Below the pieces are notes generated by a model. The model saw only the letters and a list, made by a program, of their open reading frames with translations. It did no database searches and was not told the origin of the DNA. Shown here piece after piece: positions 6,331 to 13,208 of a DNA stretch of 13,756 nt. The stretch is from positions 1 through 13,756 of the forward strand of contig JAGMBN010000021.1 of the NCBI GenBank assembly GCA_023129655.1. The letters are read 5' to 3'. Positions within the stretch are counted from its first letter, which is position 1, and each line of letters opens with the position of its first letter. Source of the DNA: a bacterium (lineage in GTDB: Bacteria; JAHJDO01). The translations under genes were made by a program, and so were the position numbers.

Positions 6331-7341
6331 ATGACAGGTAAAAATGGAAATTCCTATACTATCAAGTTAATAATTTTATTAGTTTTACTTTTAAGTCTCT
6401 TACCATGTCATAACTATATTGGAGAGAATAAGCCCAAGAGCATTTCCGTTAAAGATTATGATTCTATTTCCACATATTTTGGCCCAAAAGATGATCTAAG
6501 TGAGCAATTAATAAAATTGATAAACCTATCTGAGAAAAACATCTATGGCGCATTCTATAGTCTGAGGCTTCCCAAAGTTGCCTCTGCTTTGATAGATGCG
6601 AAAAACAGAGGAGTAAATGTGCGCTTGGTAATGGATAAAGGAAGAACAAATAGCCGCAGGTCCAAATATGCGCTGTTGAAAAAATATATCAGCATAAATA
6701 CTATAAACCAGCCAAGGGGACTTATGCATAATAAATTTTGTGTATTCGATAATAAAGTTATATGGACAGGGTCTTATAACCCTACTTATAACGGCACATA
6801 CTACAATAACAATAATGTAGTTGTTATAAACTCGGAAGTATTGGCAAAAGATTTTATAGGGGCATTCCACAGGATTTCCGGCTCTGAGAACGAAATAGAC
6901 GATAGACGACGGACGACAGAGGAGGACATAGCAGTCTTCTTCTCAAAAAAAGATAATTGCAAACAGAAGATAATTCAGCTCTTAAATAGTGCTGAAACGA
7001 GTATCTGTTTTGCAAGTTTCATTTTTACAGATAAAGACATAGCAAAAGTTATTATATCCAAACATAACAAAGGTATAAAAATAACAGGTGTCATGGAAAA
7101 AGGCATGGATAGTTTCTGGAACATGTTTAGCTTCTTCCGTCATGTAGGCATTAATGTGAAATGGGACAGGAATTATTCTCATCGGATGCATCATAAAGTT
7201 TTTCTGATAGATAAAAGAATAATAATTACAGGCTCCTTTAATCCAACATTCAGCGCTCATAAAGTGAATTGGGAGAATATAATTGTTATACAAGACGTGG
7301 AATTAGCCGGACAGTTTATGGATGAGATAAAAAACCTTTGA
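6331..7341 (+). CDS. Exported phospholipase D/nuclease-family protein with two HKD motifs
   Basis: The 336-residue protein begins with a charged segment and a hydrophobic helix at about 11-25 (signal peptide or membrane anchor). Two complete PLD catalytic motifs follow: H133-x-K135-x4-D140 followed by TGSYNPT, and H287-x-K289-x4-D294 followed by TGSFNPT. Each half has the N-terminal beta/alpha pattern of the fold, so one chain forms the full active site. Family members include cardiolipin synthases, bacterial endonuclease Nuc and exported PLD-like proteins; without multi-pass N-terminal helices a synthase is less likely. Its place behind comEC makes a DNA-processing nuclease attractive, but this is inference. 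The linker between the two halves (about 189-195) is encoded by a heptamer repeat. The cysteine after SLLP is not a canonical lipobox. The SD is weak (AGAGGG, about 10 nt upstream). Confidence 0.85.
   Translation: MTGKNGNSYTIKLIILLVLLLSLLPCHNYIGENKPKSISVKDYDSISTYFGPKDDLSEQLIKLINLSEKNIYGAFYSLRLPKVASALIDAKNRGVNVRLVMDKGRTNSRRSKYALLKKYISINTINQPRGLMHNKFCVFDNKVIWTGSYNPTYNGTYYNNNNVVVINSEVLAKDFIGAFHRISGSENEIDDRRRTTEEDIAVFFSKKDNCKQKIIQLLNSAETSICFASFIFTDKDIAKVIISKHNKGIKITGVMEKGMDSFWNMFSFFRHVGINVKWDRNYSHRMHHKVFLIDKRIIITGSFNPTFSAHKVNWENIIVIQDVELAGQFMDEIKNL
6896..6916 (+). repeat. Three-copy heptamer repeat in the PLD linker (unit TAGACGA)
   Basis: Two perfect tagacga units are followed by cggacga and then by a more diverged cagagga (6917-6923). 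The 21 core bases encode the acidic/basic linker around DDRRRT between the two HKD halves. Codon composition here is unlike the surrounding gene, consistent with inserted or expanded repeat DNA. Confidence 0.65.
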
Positions 7342-7366
7342 CAGAGCCAGTCCTGTGCCGTAGAAT
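7338..7366 (+). promoter_or_regulatory. Sigma70-type promoter for gap-pgk-secG
   Basis: TTGACA (7338-7343, perfect -35) and TAGAAT (7361-7366, 5 of 6 to TATAAT) are separated by the optimal 17 bp. The -35 overlaps the stop codon of the PLD gene. Transcription would start near 7373, giving an untranslated leader of about 85 nt before gap. No obvious riboswitch or terminator fold was seen in that leader. Confidence 0.75.
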
Positions 7367-7442
7367 AAATGTCAGAGTAAAAGATTTGTTGAAAATTTGG
7401 GTGACTAAAAACGTAGGAAGAGCAGTGTTCGTAATTATAATC

Positions 7443-7451
7443 AAAAGGAGG
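7443..7451 (+). promoter_or_regulatory. Strong ribosome-binding site of gap
   Basis: AAAAGGAGG lies 7 nt before ATG 7459 and decides that start over the in-frame TTG at 7453, which would be only 1 nt from the site. Confidence 0.85.
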
Positions 7452-7458
7452 ATTGTCA

Positions 7459-8463
7459 ATGGCAACAAAGGTTGGGATCAATGGATTTGGAAGAATTGGG
7501 AGACTGGTTTTAAAGGCTGGTTTAGGTTCAAATGAATTGGAATTTGTAGCGGTAAATGATCTGACGAACGCAAAAACATTAGCGCATCTTTTTAAATATG
7601 ATTCCACTTTTGGAATATTTGACGGGACAGTGGAAGCTAAGGACGATGCGATAGTTATTAACGGCAAAGAAATAAAGGTTCTTGCTCAGAGAGACCCGGC
7701 GCAGCTGCCATGGAAAGAGTTGGGCGTGGACATTGTTATTGAATCAACAGGGATATTCAAAGACAAGGCGCAAGCAAGTGCCCACATTCAGGCTGGAGCA
7801 AAGAAGGTAATTATATCCGCTCCTGCAAAGAATGAAGATATAACAATTGTATTGGGAGTAAATGAGGATAAATACGAACCTTCTTCACATCATGTTATTT
7901 CAAACGCTTCCTGCACTACGAACTGTCTGGCTCCGGTTGCAAAGGTTTTACTGGATAATTTTGGCATAACAAAGGGGCTGATGACAACAATTCATTCATA
8001 TACAAACGATCAGGTTATACTTGATTTTCCAAACAAGGATTTAAGAAGAGCAAGATCCGCAGCTGTATCAATGATTCCAACCACAACAGGAGCTGCAAAA
8101 GCTGTTGCTCTTGTCCTGCCGAAATTAAAAGGCAAAGTGGACGGGATGGCTATCAGAGTTCCGACTCCAAATGTATCTCTGGTTGACCTTGTTGTGAATA
8201 CAGAAAAAAACACAAGCGCAGAAGAAGTAAATGCGGCTTTGAAGAATGCGGCGGAAAACGAGTTAAGCAAATATCTGCAATACTGCGATGAGCCTTTAGT
8301 ATCAAAGGATTTTAACGGAAACAGTAAATCCTCAATTGTAGACGCATTATGCACAAAGGTTATAGAAGGCAATATGGTTAAGGTTCTTGCGTGGTATGAC
8401 AATGAATGGGGATATTCAAGCAGGGTTGTTGATCTGGCTGAGTATATAATTTCAAAACAGTAG
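7459..8463 (+). CDS. gap: Glyceraldehyde-3-phosphate dehydrogenase (NAD-type)
   Basis: Oxidises glyceraldehyde 3-phosphate to 1,3-bisphosphoglycerate in the cytoplasm, the first step of the lower glycolytic block here. The 334 residues are full length. Visible are the Rossmann motif GINGFGRIGR at 6-15, D34 in NDLT (favours NAD over NADP), the catalytic C152 in SNASCTTNCLAP, H179 in TIHSYTNDQ, RRARSAA, and the C-terminal NEWGYSSRVVDL. ATG 7459 is set by a strong SD, and a near-consensus promoter lies upstream, so this is probably the highly expressed first gene of the unit. The pgk gene follows after 6 nt. Confidence 0.98.
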   Translation: MATKVGINGFGRIGRLVLKAGLGSNELEFVAVNDLTNAKTLAHLFKYDSTFGIFDGTVEAKDDAIVINGKEIKVLAQRDPAQLPWKELGVDIVIESTGIFKDKAQASAHIQAGAKKVIISAPAKNEDITIVLGVNEDKYEPSSHHVISNASCTTNCLAPVAKVLLDNFGITKGLMTTIHSYTNDQVILDFPNKDLRRARSAAVSMIPTTTGAAKAVALVLPKLKGKVDGMAIRVPTPNVSLVDLVVNTEKNTSAEEVNAALKNAAENELSKYLQYCDEPLVSKDFNGNSKSSIVDALCTKVIEGNMVKVLAWYDNEWGYSSRVVDLAEYIISKQ

Positions 8464-8469
8464 AAAAAT

Positions 8470-9660
8470 ATGAATAAATTGTCTTTAAAAGATATAGAGG
8501 TCAAAGATAAGAAAGTTTTAATGAGAGTTGACTTCAATGTTCCTCTGGATGGTAACTGTAATATAACAGATGACACTCGCATAAAAGCAGCTTTACCGAG
8601 TATTAAATATTTAATAGAAAAAGGCGCAAAGTTAATACTTGTTTCTCATTTATGCCGTCCAAAAGGGAACGTAATTGAGAAAATGAGATTAACGCCAGCA
8701 GGCACAAGACTTGGGGAATTATTAGGTATAAAGGTTGCCAAACTGAATGATTGCGTTGGTTCTGAGGTTGAAAAAGAAGCAGATAAGTTGAAAAGCGGCG
8801 AAGTATTGCTTCTTGAAAATGCGCGCTTTCATAAAGAAGAAGAAAAGAATGATGCAAACTTCTCCCGGTCTATGGCAAAGCTGGCAGATATTTATGTTAA
8901 CGATGCTTTTGGAACTGCTCACCGCGCGCATGCCTCAACAGTCGGAATAGCAATGTTCATTAACAAGGTCGCATGTGGATTTCTGATGGAAAAAGAGATA
9001 AAAGCTTTAAACAAGTTAACAGAGAATCCGGAGAAGCCTTTTACTCTTATTATGGGCGGTGCCAAACTTGCTGATAAAATACCTGTTATGGAAAGTCTTA
9101 TTGACAAAATAGATACTTTGCTACTCGGAGGTGGGGTAGCATACACTTTTTGCAAGGCAAAAAACTGGACAATCGGCGATTCTCTTGTAGATGAAGCGTG
9201 TGTGGACTTGGCAAAAGAAATAATAACGAAGATGCGTAAGAAGCGCGTGGAATTGCACACTCCTTTAGACCATGTAATAGCTCAGGAAATCTCTGAGAAC
9301 GCGCAAACAATAACAACTGAAAGAGGAGCTGTTCCAGCAGGCTGGAAAGGGGTTGACATAGGACCTCAGGCAATAGAAGAGTATGAAACTGAGATCAGCC
9401 TTTCAAAGACTGTCTTTTGGAATGGCCCGGTTGGTGTCTTTGAGATAGATAAATTTGCAAAGGGCTCTATTGCTATTGCCAAAGCGCTTGCCAACAACAC
9501 AGATGCGTATACTGTGGTTGGAGGAGGAGATTCCATAGCAGCGGTAAATAAGGCAGGTGTTGCTGATAAGATCAGTCATATATCTACCGGCGGCGGAGCA
9601 TCCCTTGAATATCTGGCAGGCATTGAATTGCCGGGTATTGCTGCATTAACGGATAAATAA
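8470..9660 (+). CDS. pgk: Phosphoglycerate kinase
   Basis: Transfers phosphate from 1,3-bisphosphoglycerate to ADP, directly after GAPDH in glycolysis. The 396 residues match the family. Substrate-binding motifs are RVDFNVPLD (19-27), SHLCRPKG (59-66), LLLENARFHKEEEKN and NDAFGTAHRAHAST; nucleotide-site motifs are GGAKLADKI, NGPVGVFE, VVGGGDSIAAV and HISTGGGASLEYLAG. In the usual SHLGRP motif the glycine is Cys62, while H60 and R63 are kept. The SD before ATG 8470 is poor and the gap to gap is 6 nt, so translation probably relies on coupling with gap. Confidence 0.98.
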   Translation: MNKLSLKDIEVKDKKVLMRVDFNVPLDGNCNITDDTRIKAALPSIKYLIEKGAKLILVSHLCRPKGNVIEKMRLTPAGTRLGELLGIKVAKLNDCVGSEVEKEADKLKSGEVLLLENARFHKEEEKNDANFSRSMAKLADIYVNDAFGTAHRAHASTVGIAMFINKVACGFLMEKEIKALNKLTENPEKPFTLIMGGAKLADKIPVMESLIDKIDTLLLGGGVAYTFCKAKNWTIGDSLVDEACVDLAKEIITKMRKKRVELHTPLDHVIAQEISENAQTITTERGAVPAGWKGVDIGPQAIEEYETEISLSKTVFWNGPVGVFEIDKFAKGSIAIAKALANNTDAYTVVGGGDSIAAVNKAGVADKISHISTGGGASLEYLAGIELPGIAALTDK

Positions 9661-9664
9661 TTTT

Positions 9665-9988
9665 ATGTTTACGTTTATAAGTATAATCCATATTATAGCT
9701 TGCATAAGTTTGATTTTAATTGTTCTCCTTCAGGTAGGAAAAGGAGCGGATCTTGCCAGTATGTTTGGTGGAGCAGGCACTCAATCTCTATTCGGAACAA
9801 GTTCTGAGACATTTATGACAAAACTTACCACAGCAATGGCTGTAATCTTTGTTCTCACGTCCATCTCCCTGAGTTTTATGTGGGTTTCTCATTACAGCGG
9901 TACTTCCATAATGAAAAAGGAAGGCATAAAGCAGATAGAAGCCGAAGCTGTAAAAGAAGAAGTGTCTGATGGAGAGACAGAGAAATAA
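9665..9988 (+). CDS. secG: Protein-export translocase subunit SecG
   Basis: Small inner-membrane partner of SecYE that assists SecA-driven export. The 107 residues show the family plan: first membrane helix at about 4-22, the conserved LLQVGKGADLASMFGG cytoplasmic loop with the FG(T/S)SS segment, second helix at about 54-73, and an acidic-basic charged tail. It follows pgk by 4 nt; the SD is weak. A gap-pgk-(tpiA)-secG order is common in bacteria, but tpiA is missing here. The 3' end overlaps the start of the solute-binding protein gene by 20 nt, and an intrinsic terminator begins 6 nt after the stop. Confidence 0.95.
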   Translation: MFTFISIIHIIACISLILIVLLQVGKGADLASMFGGAGTQSLFGTSSETFMTKLTTAMAVIFVLTSISLSFMWVSHYSGTSIMKKEGIKQIEAEAVKEEVSDGETEK

Positions 9989-11570
9989 CATATTACCGCT
10001 TCTTGCGGTATTTTTTTTATTTATAAATACACACTCAATCTCCGGCGAAACTGCATATGGCGACGCGATAGTTGCAGGCTCAATAGGTGATGCCTCAACA
10101 CTCGTTCCAATACTGGCTTCAGACAGCGCTTCTCAGGATATTGTGGGACTGGTATTTAATGGACTTCTTAAGTACGATAAGAACATAAAACTGGTTGGGG
10201 ATCTGGCTGAATCATGGGAAGTCTCTTCTGATAAACTCACTATTACATTTCATTTGCGAAAAAACGTTAGATGGCATGATGGTTTCCCATTTACAGCTTC
10301 TGATGTGATGTTTACATATAAAAAGCTTACAGACCCGGATGTTCCCACTCCGTATAGCGGCGACTTTGAACGAATAAAAAAAGCGGAAATTGTTGATCCT
10401 TATACATTCAGGGTAACCTACAAAGAGCCATTCTCTCCAGCCCTTTCCAGCTGGGGAATGTGGATTATGCCTGAGCATCTTCTAAAAGATAAGGATTTGA
10501 TCAAATGCAGTTTTGCGCGGCATCCAATAGGAACAGGACCATATAAGTTTAAAGAATGGAAAACAGGACAGAGAATTATTCTTGAGGCAAACAACGACTA
10601 TTTTGAAGGCAGACCATATATAGACAAGTATGTTTTTCAGATAATCCCAGACGATGCTACAATGTTTCTTGAACTTAGCGCTGGGAATGTTGATTGGATG
10701 GGGCTTAATCCTGTTCAATATACTTATCAGACTAATAGAAAACGGTTTAAAACAGGTTTCAATAAATATAAATATTCAAGCTTTGGTTATACATATCTGG
10801 GTTATAACCTTAAAAACCCGTTATTTAAAAACAAACTTGTTAGACAGGCTTTAACATACGCAATCAACAAGCCTGCGATCATTAAGGGAGTTTTATTAGG
10901 CTTAGGAGATATCTCAACAGGTCCCTTTTCTCCCAAATCATGGGCATACAACAAACATGTGAGAAGATACCCATATAATCCGCTAAAGGCAAAAGAGATG
11001 CTGAAATTATGCGGGTGGAAGGACAATGATGGAGACGGCTGGATTGATAAGGATGGAAAAAAGTTTGAATTTGAAATTATAACAAATCAGGGTAAGGAGC
11101 AGAGAAAGAAATGCGCAGAAATTATACAGCAGAATCTCAAACTTGTTGGTATTAAGGTGAATATAAGAATAATTGAATGGGCGTCTTTCATAAATGAATT
11201 TATTTACAAAAGAAGGTTTGAAGCTGTTCTGCTCGGATGGGGCCTTGGCATGGATCCTGACTGCTACGGTATCTGGCATTCATCCAAAACAAAAGAGAGA
11301 GAATTCAACTTTATTTCTTACAGTAATCCGGAGGTAGACAAGCTCCTTGAAGATGGAAGAAAGGAATTTGAATACGACAAAAGAAAACATATCTATCATA
11401 GAATTCACGAGATTATAGCCGAAGACCAGCCTTGTACGTTTTTATACGTGCCTGATTCGCTTCCTGTTGTTCACGCGCGTTTTAAAGGTATAGAAGCCTC
11501 TCCAATCGGAATAGGCTATAATTTTATAAAATGGTATGTGCCGAAGCAGCTTCAGAAGTATACACAATAA
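9969..11570 (+). CDS. ABC-type oligopeptide/dipeptide-family solute-binding protein (SBP family 5), orphan
   Basis: Exported binding protein that would deliver peptides or related solutes to an ABC importer. The 533 residues carry an N-terminal signal peptide (hydrophobic ILPLLAVFFLFI at about 8-19, cleavage likely near residue 26; no lipobox cysteine), then family 5 features: DASTLVPILASDS, VFNGLLKYD, the LAESWEVS and LRKNVRWHDG segment, TASDVMFTYKKLTDP, HPIGTGPYKF, VRQALTYAINKPAI, a DNDGDGWIDKDGK loop that looks like a calcium-type acidic loop, and MDPDCYGIWHSS. No permease or ATPase genes are next to it. ATG 9969 overlaps secG by 20 nt; no usable start lies downstream within the signal peptide. 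An intrinsic terminator sequence is embedded in its signal-peptide codons. The ligand cannot be told from sequence. Confidence 0.9.
   Translation: MERQRNNILPLLAVFFLFINTHSISGETAYGDAIVAGSIGDASTLVPILASDSASQDIVGLVFNGLLKYDKNIKLVGDLAESWEVSSDKLTITFHLRKNVRWHDGFPFTASDVMFTYKKLTDPDVPTPYSGDFERIKKAEIVDPYTFRVTYKEPFSPALSSWGMWIMPEHLLKDKDLIKCSFARHPIGTGPYKFKEWKTGQRIILEANNDYFEGRPYIDKYVFQIIPDDATMFLELSAGNVDWMGLNPVQYTYQTNRKRFKTGFNKYKYSSFGYTYLGYNLKNPLFKNKLVRQALTYAINKPAIIKGVLLGLGDISTGPFSPKSWAYNKHVRRYPYNPLKAKEMLKLCGWKDNDGDGWIDKDGKKFEFEIITNQGKEQRKKCAEIIQQNLKLVGIKVNIRIIEWASFINEFIYKRRFEAVLLGWGLGMDPDCYGIWHSSKTKEREFNFISYSNPEVDKLLEDGRKEFEYDKRKHIYHRIHEIIAEDQPCTFLYVPDSLPVVHARFKGIEASPIGIGYNFIKWYVPKQLQKYTQ
9994..10018 (+). terminator. 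Intrinsic terminator after secG, lying inside the SBP signal-peptide codons
   Basis: TACCGC (9994-9999), loop TTCTT, GCGGTA (10005-10010), followed at once by eight Ts (10011-10018). This is a classical Rho-independent terminator beginning 6 nt after the secG stop. In the SBP reading frame the same bases encode the hydrophobic signal-peptide core LPLLAVFFL. Confidence 0.8.
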
Positions 11571-11750
11571 ACTTGTTCTTATCTTGGCATATCCACACTT
11601 CTATTTTATGATAGCACCTTAACTCTTTGCGTATCAAGCTGTTAGCTGTTATAGTTTAGTTATCAAAAGTTGATCTTTTCAACAATTACTATCATTACAG
11701 AGACCTCATTGAAGAACTTACTGACATAAACGTCCAATTGATTAAAAAAG
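11571..11750. other. Convergent intergenic spacer with weak hairpins and a two-copy heptamer
   Basis: The 180 bp between the SBP and the - strand hydrolase hold no ORF that looks real. A two-copy heptamer agctgtt lies at 11637-11650. Small inverted repeats are GTTGA-TCTTT-TCAAC (11669-11683) and GATTAA-AAAAG-TTAATC (11740-11756, reaching the hydrolase stop). None is GC-rich or followed by a clear T-tract, so a terminator for either gene is only weakly suggested. Confidence 0.4.
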
Positions 11751-13208
11751 TTAATCTCTTTTGTCGAATGTCAAGATTTGTTCCCCTGATGCTGCTATTT
11801 CAAATGTTCTTTTTTGCTCAGCTATCCTTATTTCGAGTTTAAACGGTTTCTTGCATTTTGTTCTGATTTTTGAAAATTCCTGAGCACTTGTCCTTGATTC
11901 ACAAATAAGGTCTATTGTATCAGCACCAAAATGTAAATTCTTGATACCGTGCCTGCCTAAAAGACCTATACTCCAAATAATCTTATTTTCATTAGCATTA
12001 AGTTGGATGCCTATTACGTGCTCAATAAGCATAGCAATTGGTCCTAGCCCTGTCCAGCCTACAAAATTAGGTCGCGAAAATCTTCCTTTTTTATTTGTGC
12101 CTGGATTGAGATACTCTGAAGAATAGCATTCCCATAATGTTGACGGTTTATATTCTTTCCAAACCCGGCAGATATTATTCATATGATTCATGCTTATTTC
12201 TCTGGCTAAAGAATTTCCTCCGGCCTTCTCTAATCCTTTCACTACCATATATGTTGTAGGCGCCCAAACAGAACCCAGCCAATATCCACCCATGGGATCA
12301 AAATTCGGGTCATCATAAGATAGTGTCGGAACCCTATGAGGCCGGTTAAATTCATTCTTATCCACAAGATGCTCTATCAAACGGTCAACCTGTTTTAAAT
12401 CAGCCACGCCGGCAATAATCGGCCAAAAGGATGCTATGGTTTTGTGGTTCAGTTTATTTGGAAAATCCTCAAATATATCATAATAGAACCCTGTCTTTTC
12501 ATCCCACATTAGGTTATTAATTGCTGTCTTTAGTTCTGAAAACTCTCTCTTAAAAAAAGTTTCTTTTTCATTATCCTTCAGTAGGTTAGATATTTTAAAA
12601 AGACATCTGGCGCTTAATGCCTGCTGAGAGGAAAAATCAATATGACATAATCCTCCTGCCCCATCTGATTTCTTCATTACACCTCTGGGGGCATTATCCA
12701 TACCGCTTGCACCGGTATTTTCAAACCAATAAAGTCCATTATCACGACGGCGATTTTGTTTGAGCCAATTATAATATTTTACCAGTATCGGAAAAACACG
12801 TTGAAGACGACTTGAATCGTTTGTCGTTTTAAAATACTCCCATTCTGCCCAGGCATACAGCGGCGGATTCACAAGCTCTCCATAAGCAGGTTGTTCTGTT
12901 GTAATAATGTAAGCCATGCTTATATATCCGTCTTCACGCTGTAACCGGTAAAGGTTATCCAAATTGTTCATACCCGGGTAAAGAGAAGAAGCAAATTTAG
13001 TAAACATGGTCATAAAACATGAATCCCACTGCCATATGTTGCCTTGTCCAGGCATACAGGACATTTGAGACTGCCAGCCTTCTTTCTCAATAATCTCGAT
13101 ATTCTTCCAACTTAACTCCCAGGCATAATAATAAAGGTCTATCCAATCCGGATATTCATCAAGTACAGGACCCGGTAAAAATTCACGTGGAAATGGTTCT
13201 GTATTCAT
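11751..13208 (-). CDS. GH63/MGH1-like glycoside hydrolase, (alpha/alpha)6 barrel
   Basis: Predicted cytoplasmic glycosidase of 485 residues without a signal peptide. Barrel-type signatures are PGQGNIWQWDSCFMTMF (53-69), NPPLYAWAEWEYF (114-126), SGMDNAPRG (168-176), HIDFSSQQALSA (189-200), GGYWLGSVWAPTTYMV (307-322) and FSRPNFVGWTGLGPIAM (377-393). By analogy with GH63 and mannosylglycerate-hydrolase-like enzymes, D171 is the likely general acid and E360 or E365 (in LWECYSSEY) the likely base; this is inference. The C-terminal ~75 residues form a beta-rich cap. The start ATG overlaps the stop of the upstream UroD-like gene by one base (TAATG), so the two form an operon. The substrate (trehalose-, kojibiose- or mannosylglycerate-like) cannot be named from sequence. 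Confidence 0.82.
   Translation of the reverse strand: MNTEPFPREFLPGPVLDEYPDWIDLYYYAWELSWKNIEIIEKEGWQSQMSCMPGQGNIWQWDSCFMTMFTKFASSLYPGMNNLDNLYRLQREDGYISMAYIITTEQPAYGELVNPPLYAWAEWEYFKTTNDSSRLQRVFPILVKYYNWLKQNRRRDNGLYWFENTGASGMDNAPRGVMKKSDGAGGLCHIDFSSQQALSARCLFKISNLLKDNEKETFFKREFSELKTAINNLMWDEKTGFYYDIFEDFPNKLNHKTIASFWPIIAGVADLKQVDRLIEHLVDKNEFNRPHRVPTLSYDDPNFDPMGGYWLGSVWAPTTYMVVKGLEKAGGNSLAREISMNHMNNICRVWKEYKPSTLWECYSSEYLNPGTNKKGRFSRPNFVGWTGLGPIAMLIEHVIGIQLNANENKIIWSIGLLGRHGIKNLHFGADTIDLICESRTSAQEFSKIRTKCKKPFKLEIRIAEQKRTFEIAASGEQILTFDKRD

Noticed and set aside
6391..6420. Lipoprotein signal in the PLD protein (cysteine after SLLP)
   Set aside because: The residue before Cys is Pro rather than Gly, Ala or Ser, so it is not a normal lipobox; ordinary signal peptide or anchor is more likely.
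7453..7458. TTG 7453 as gap start
   Set aside because: It is 1 nt from the ribosome-binding site, while ATG 7459 has ideal spacing and gives the standard N-terminus.
7367..7458. Riboswitch in the gap leader
   Set aside because: I could not find a stable stem or any known aptamer consensus in these ~90 nt.
8010..8582. A 190-codon open frame on the - strand across the gap/pgk junction
   Set aside because: It lies opposite two certain genes, has low-complexity S/T/F-rich composition typical of antisense shadows, and shows no recognisable family.
9353..9381. TTGACA at about 9353 as an internal promoter in pgk
   Set aside because: The hexamer at 17-bp spacing is GAAGAG, which does not resemble a -10 element.
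11669..11683. GTTGA-TCTTT-TCAAC as the SBP terminator
   Set aside because: The stem is only 5 bp, AT-rich, and lacks a following T-tract; too weak to call.
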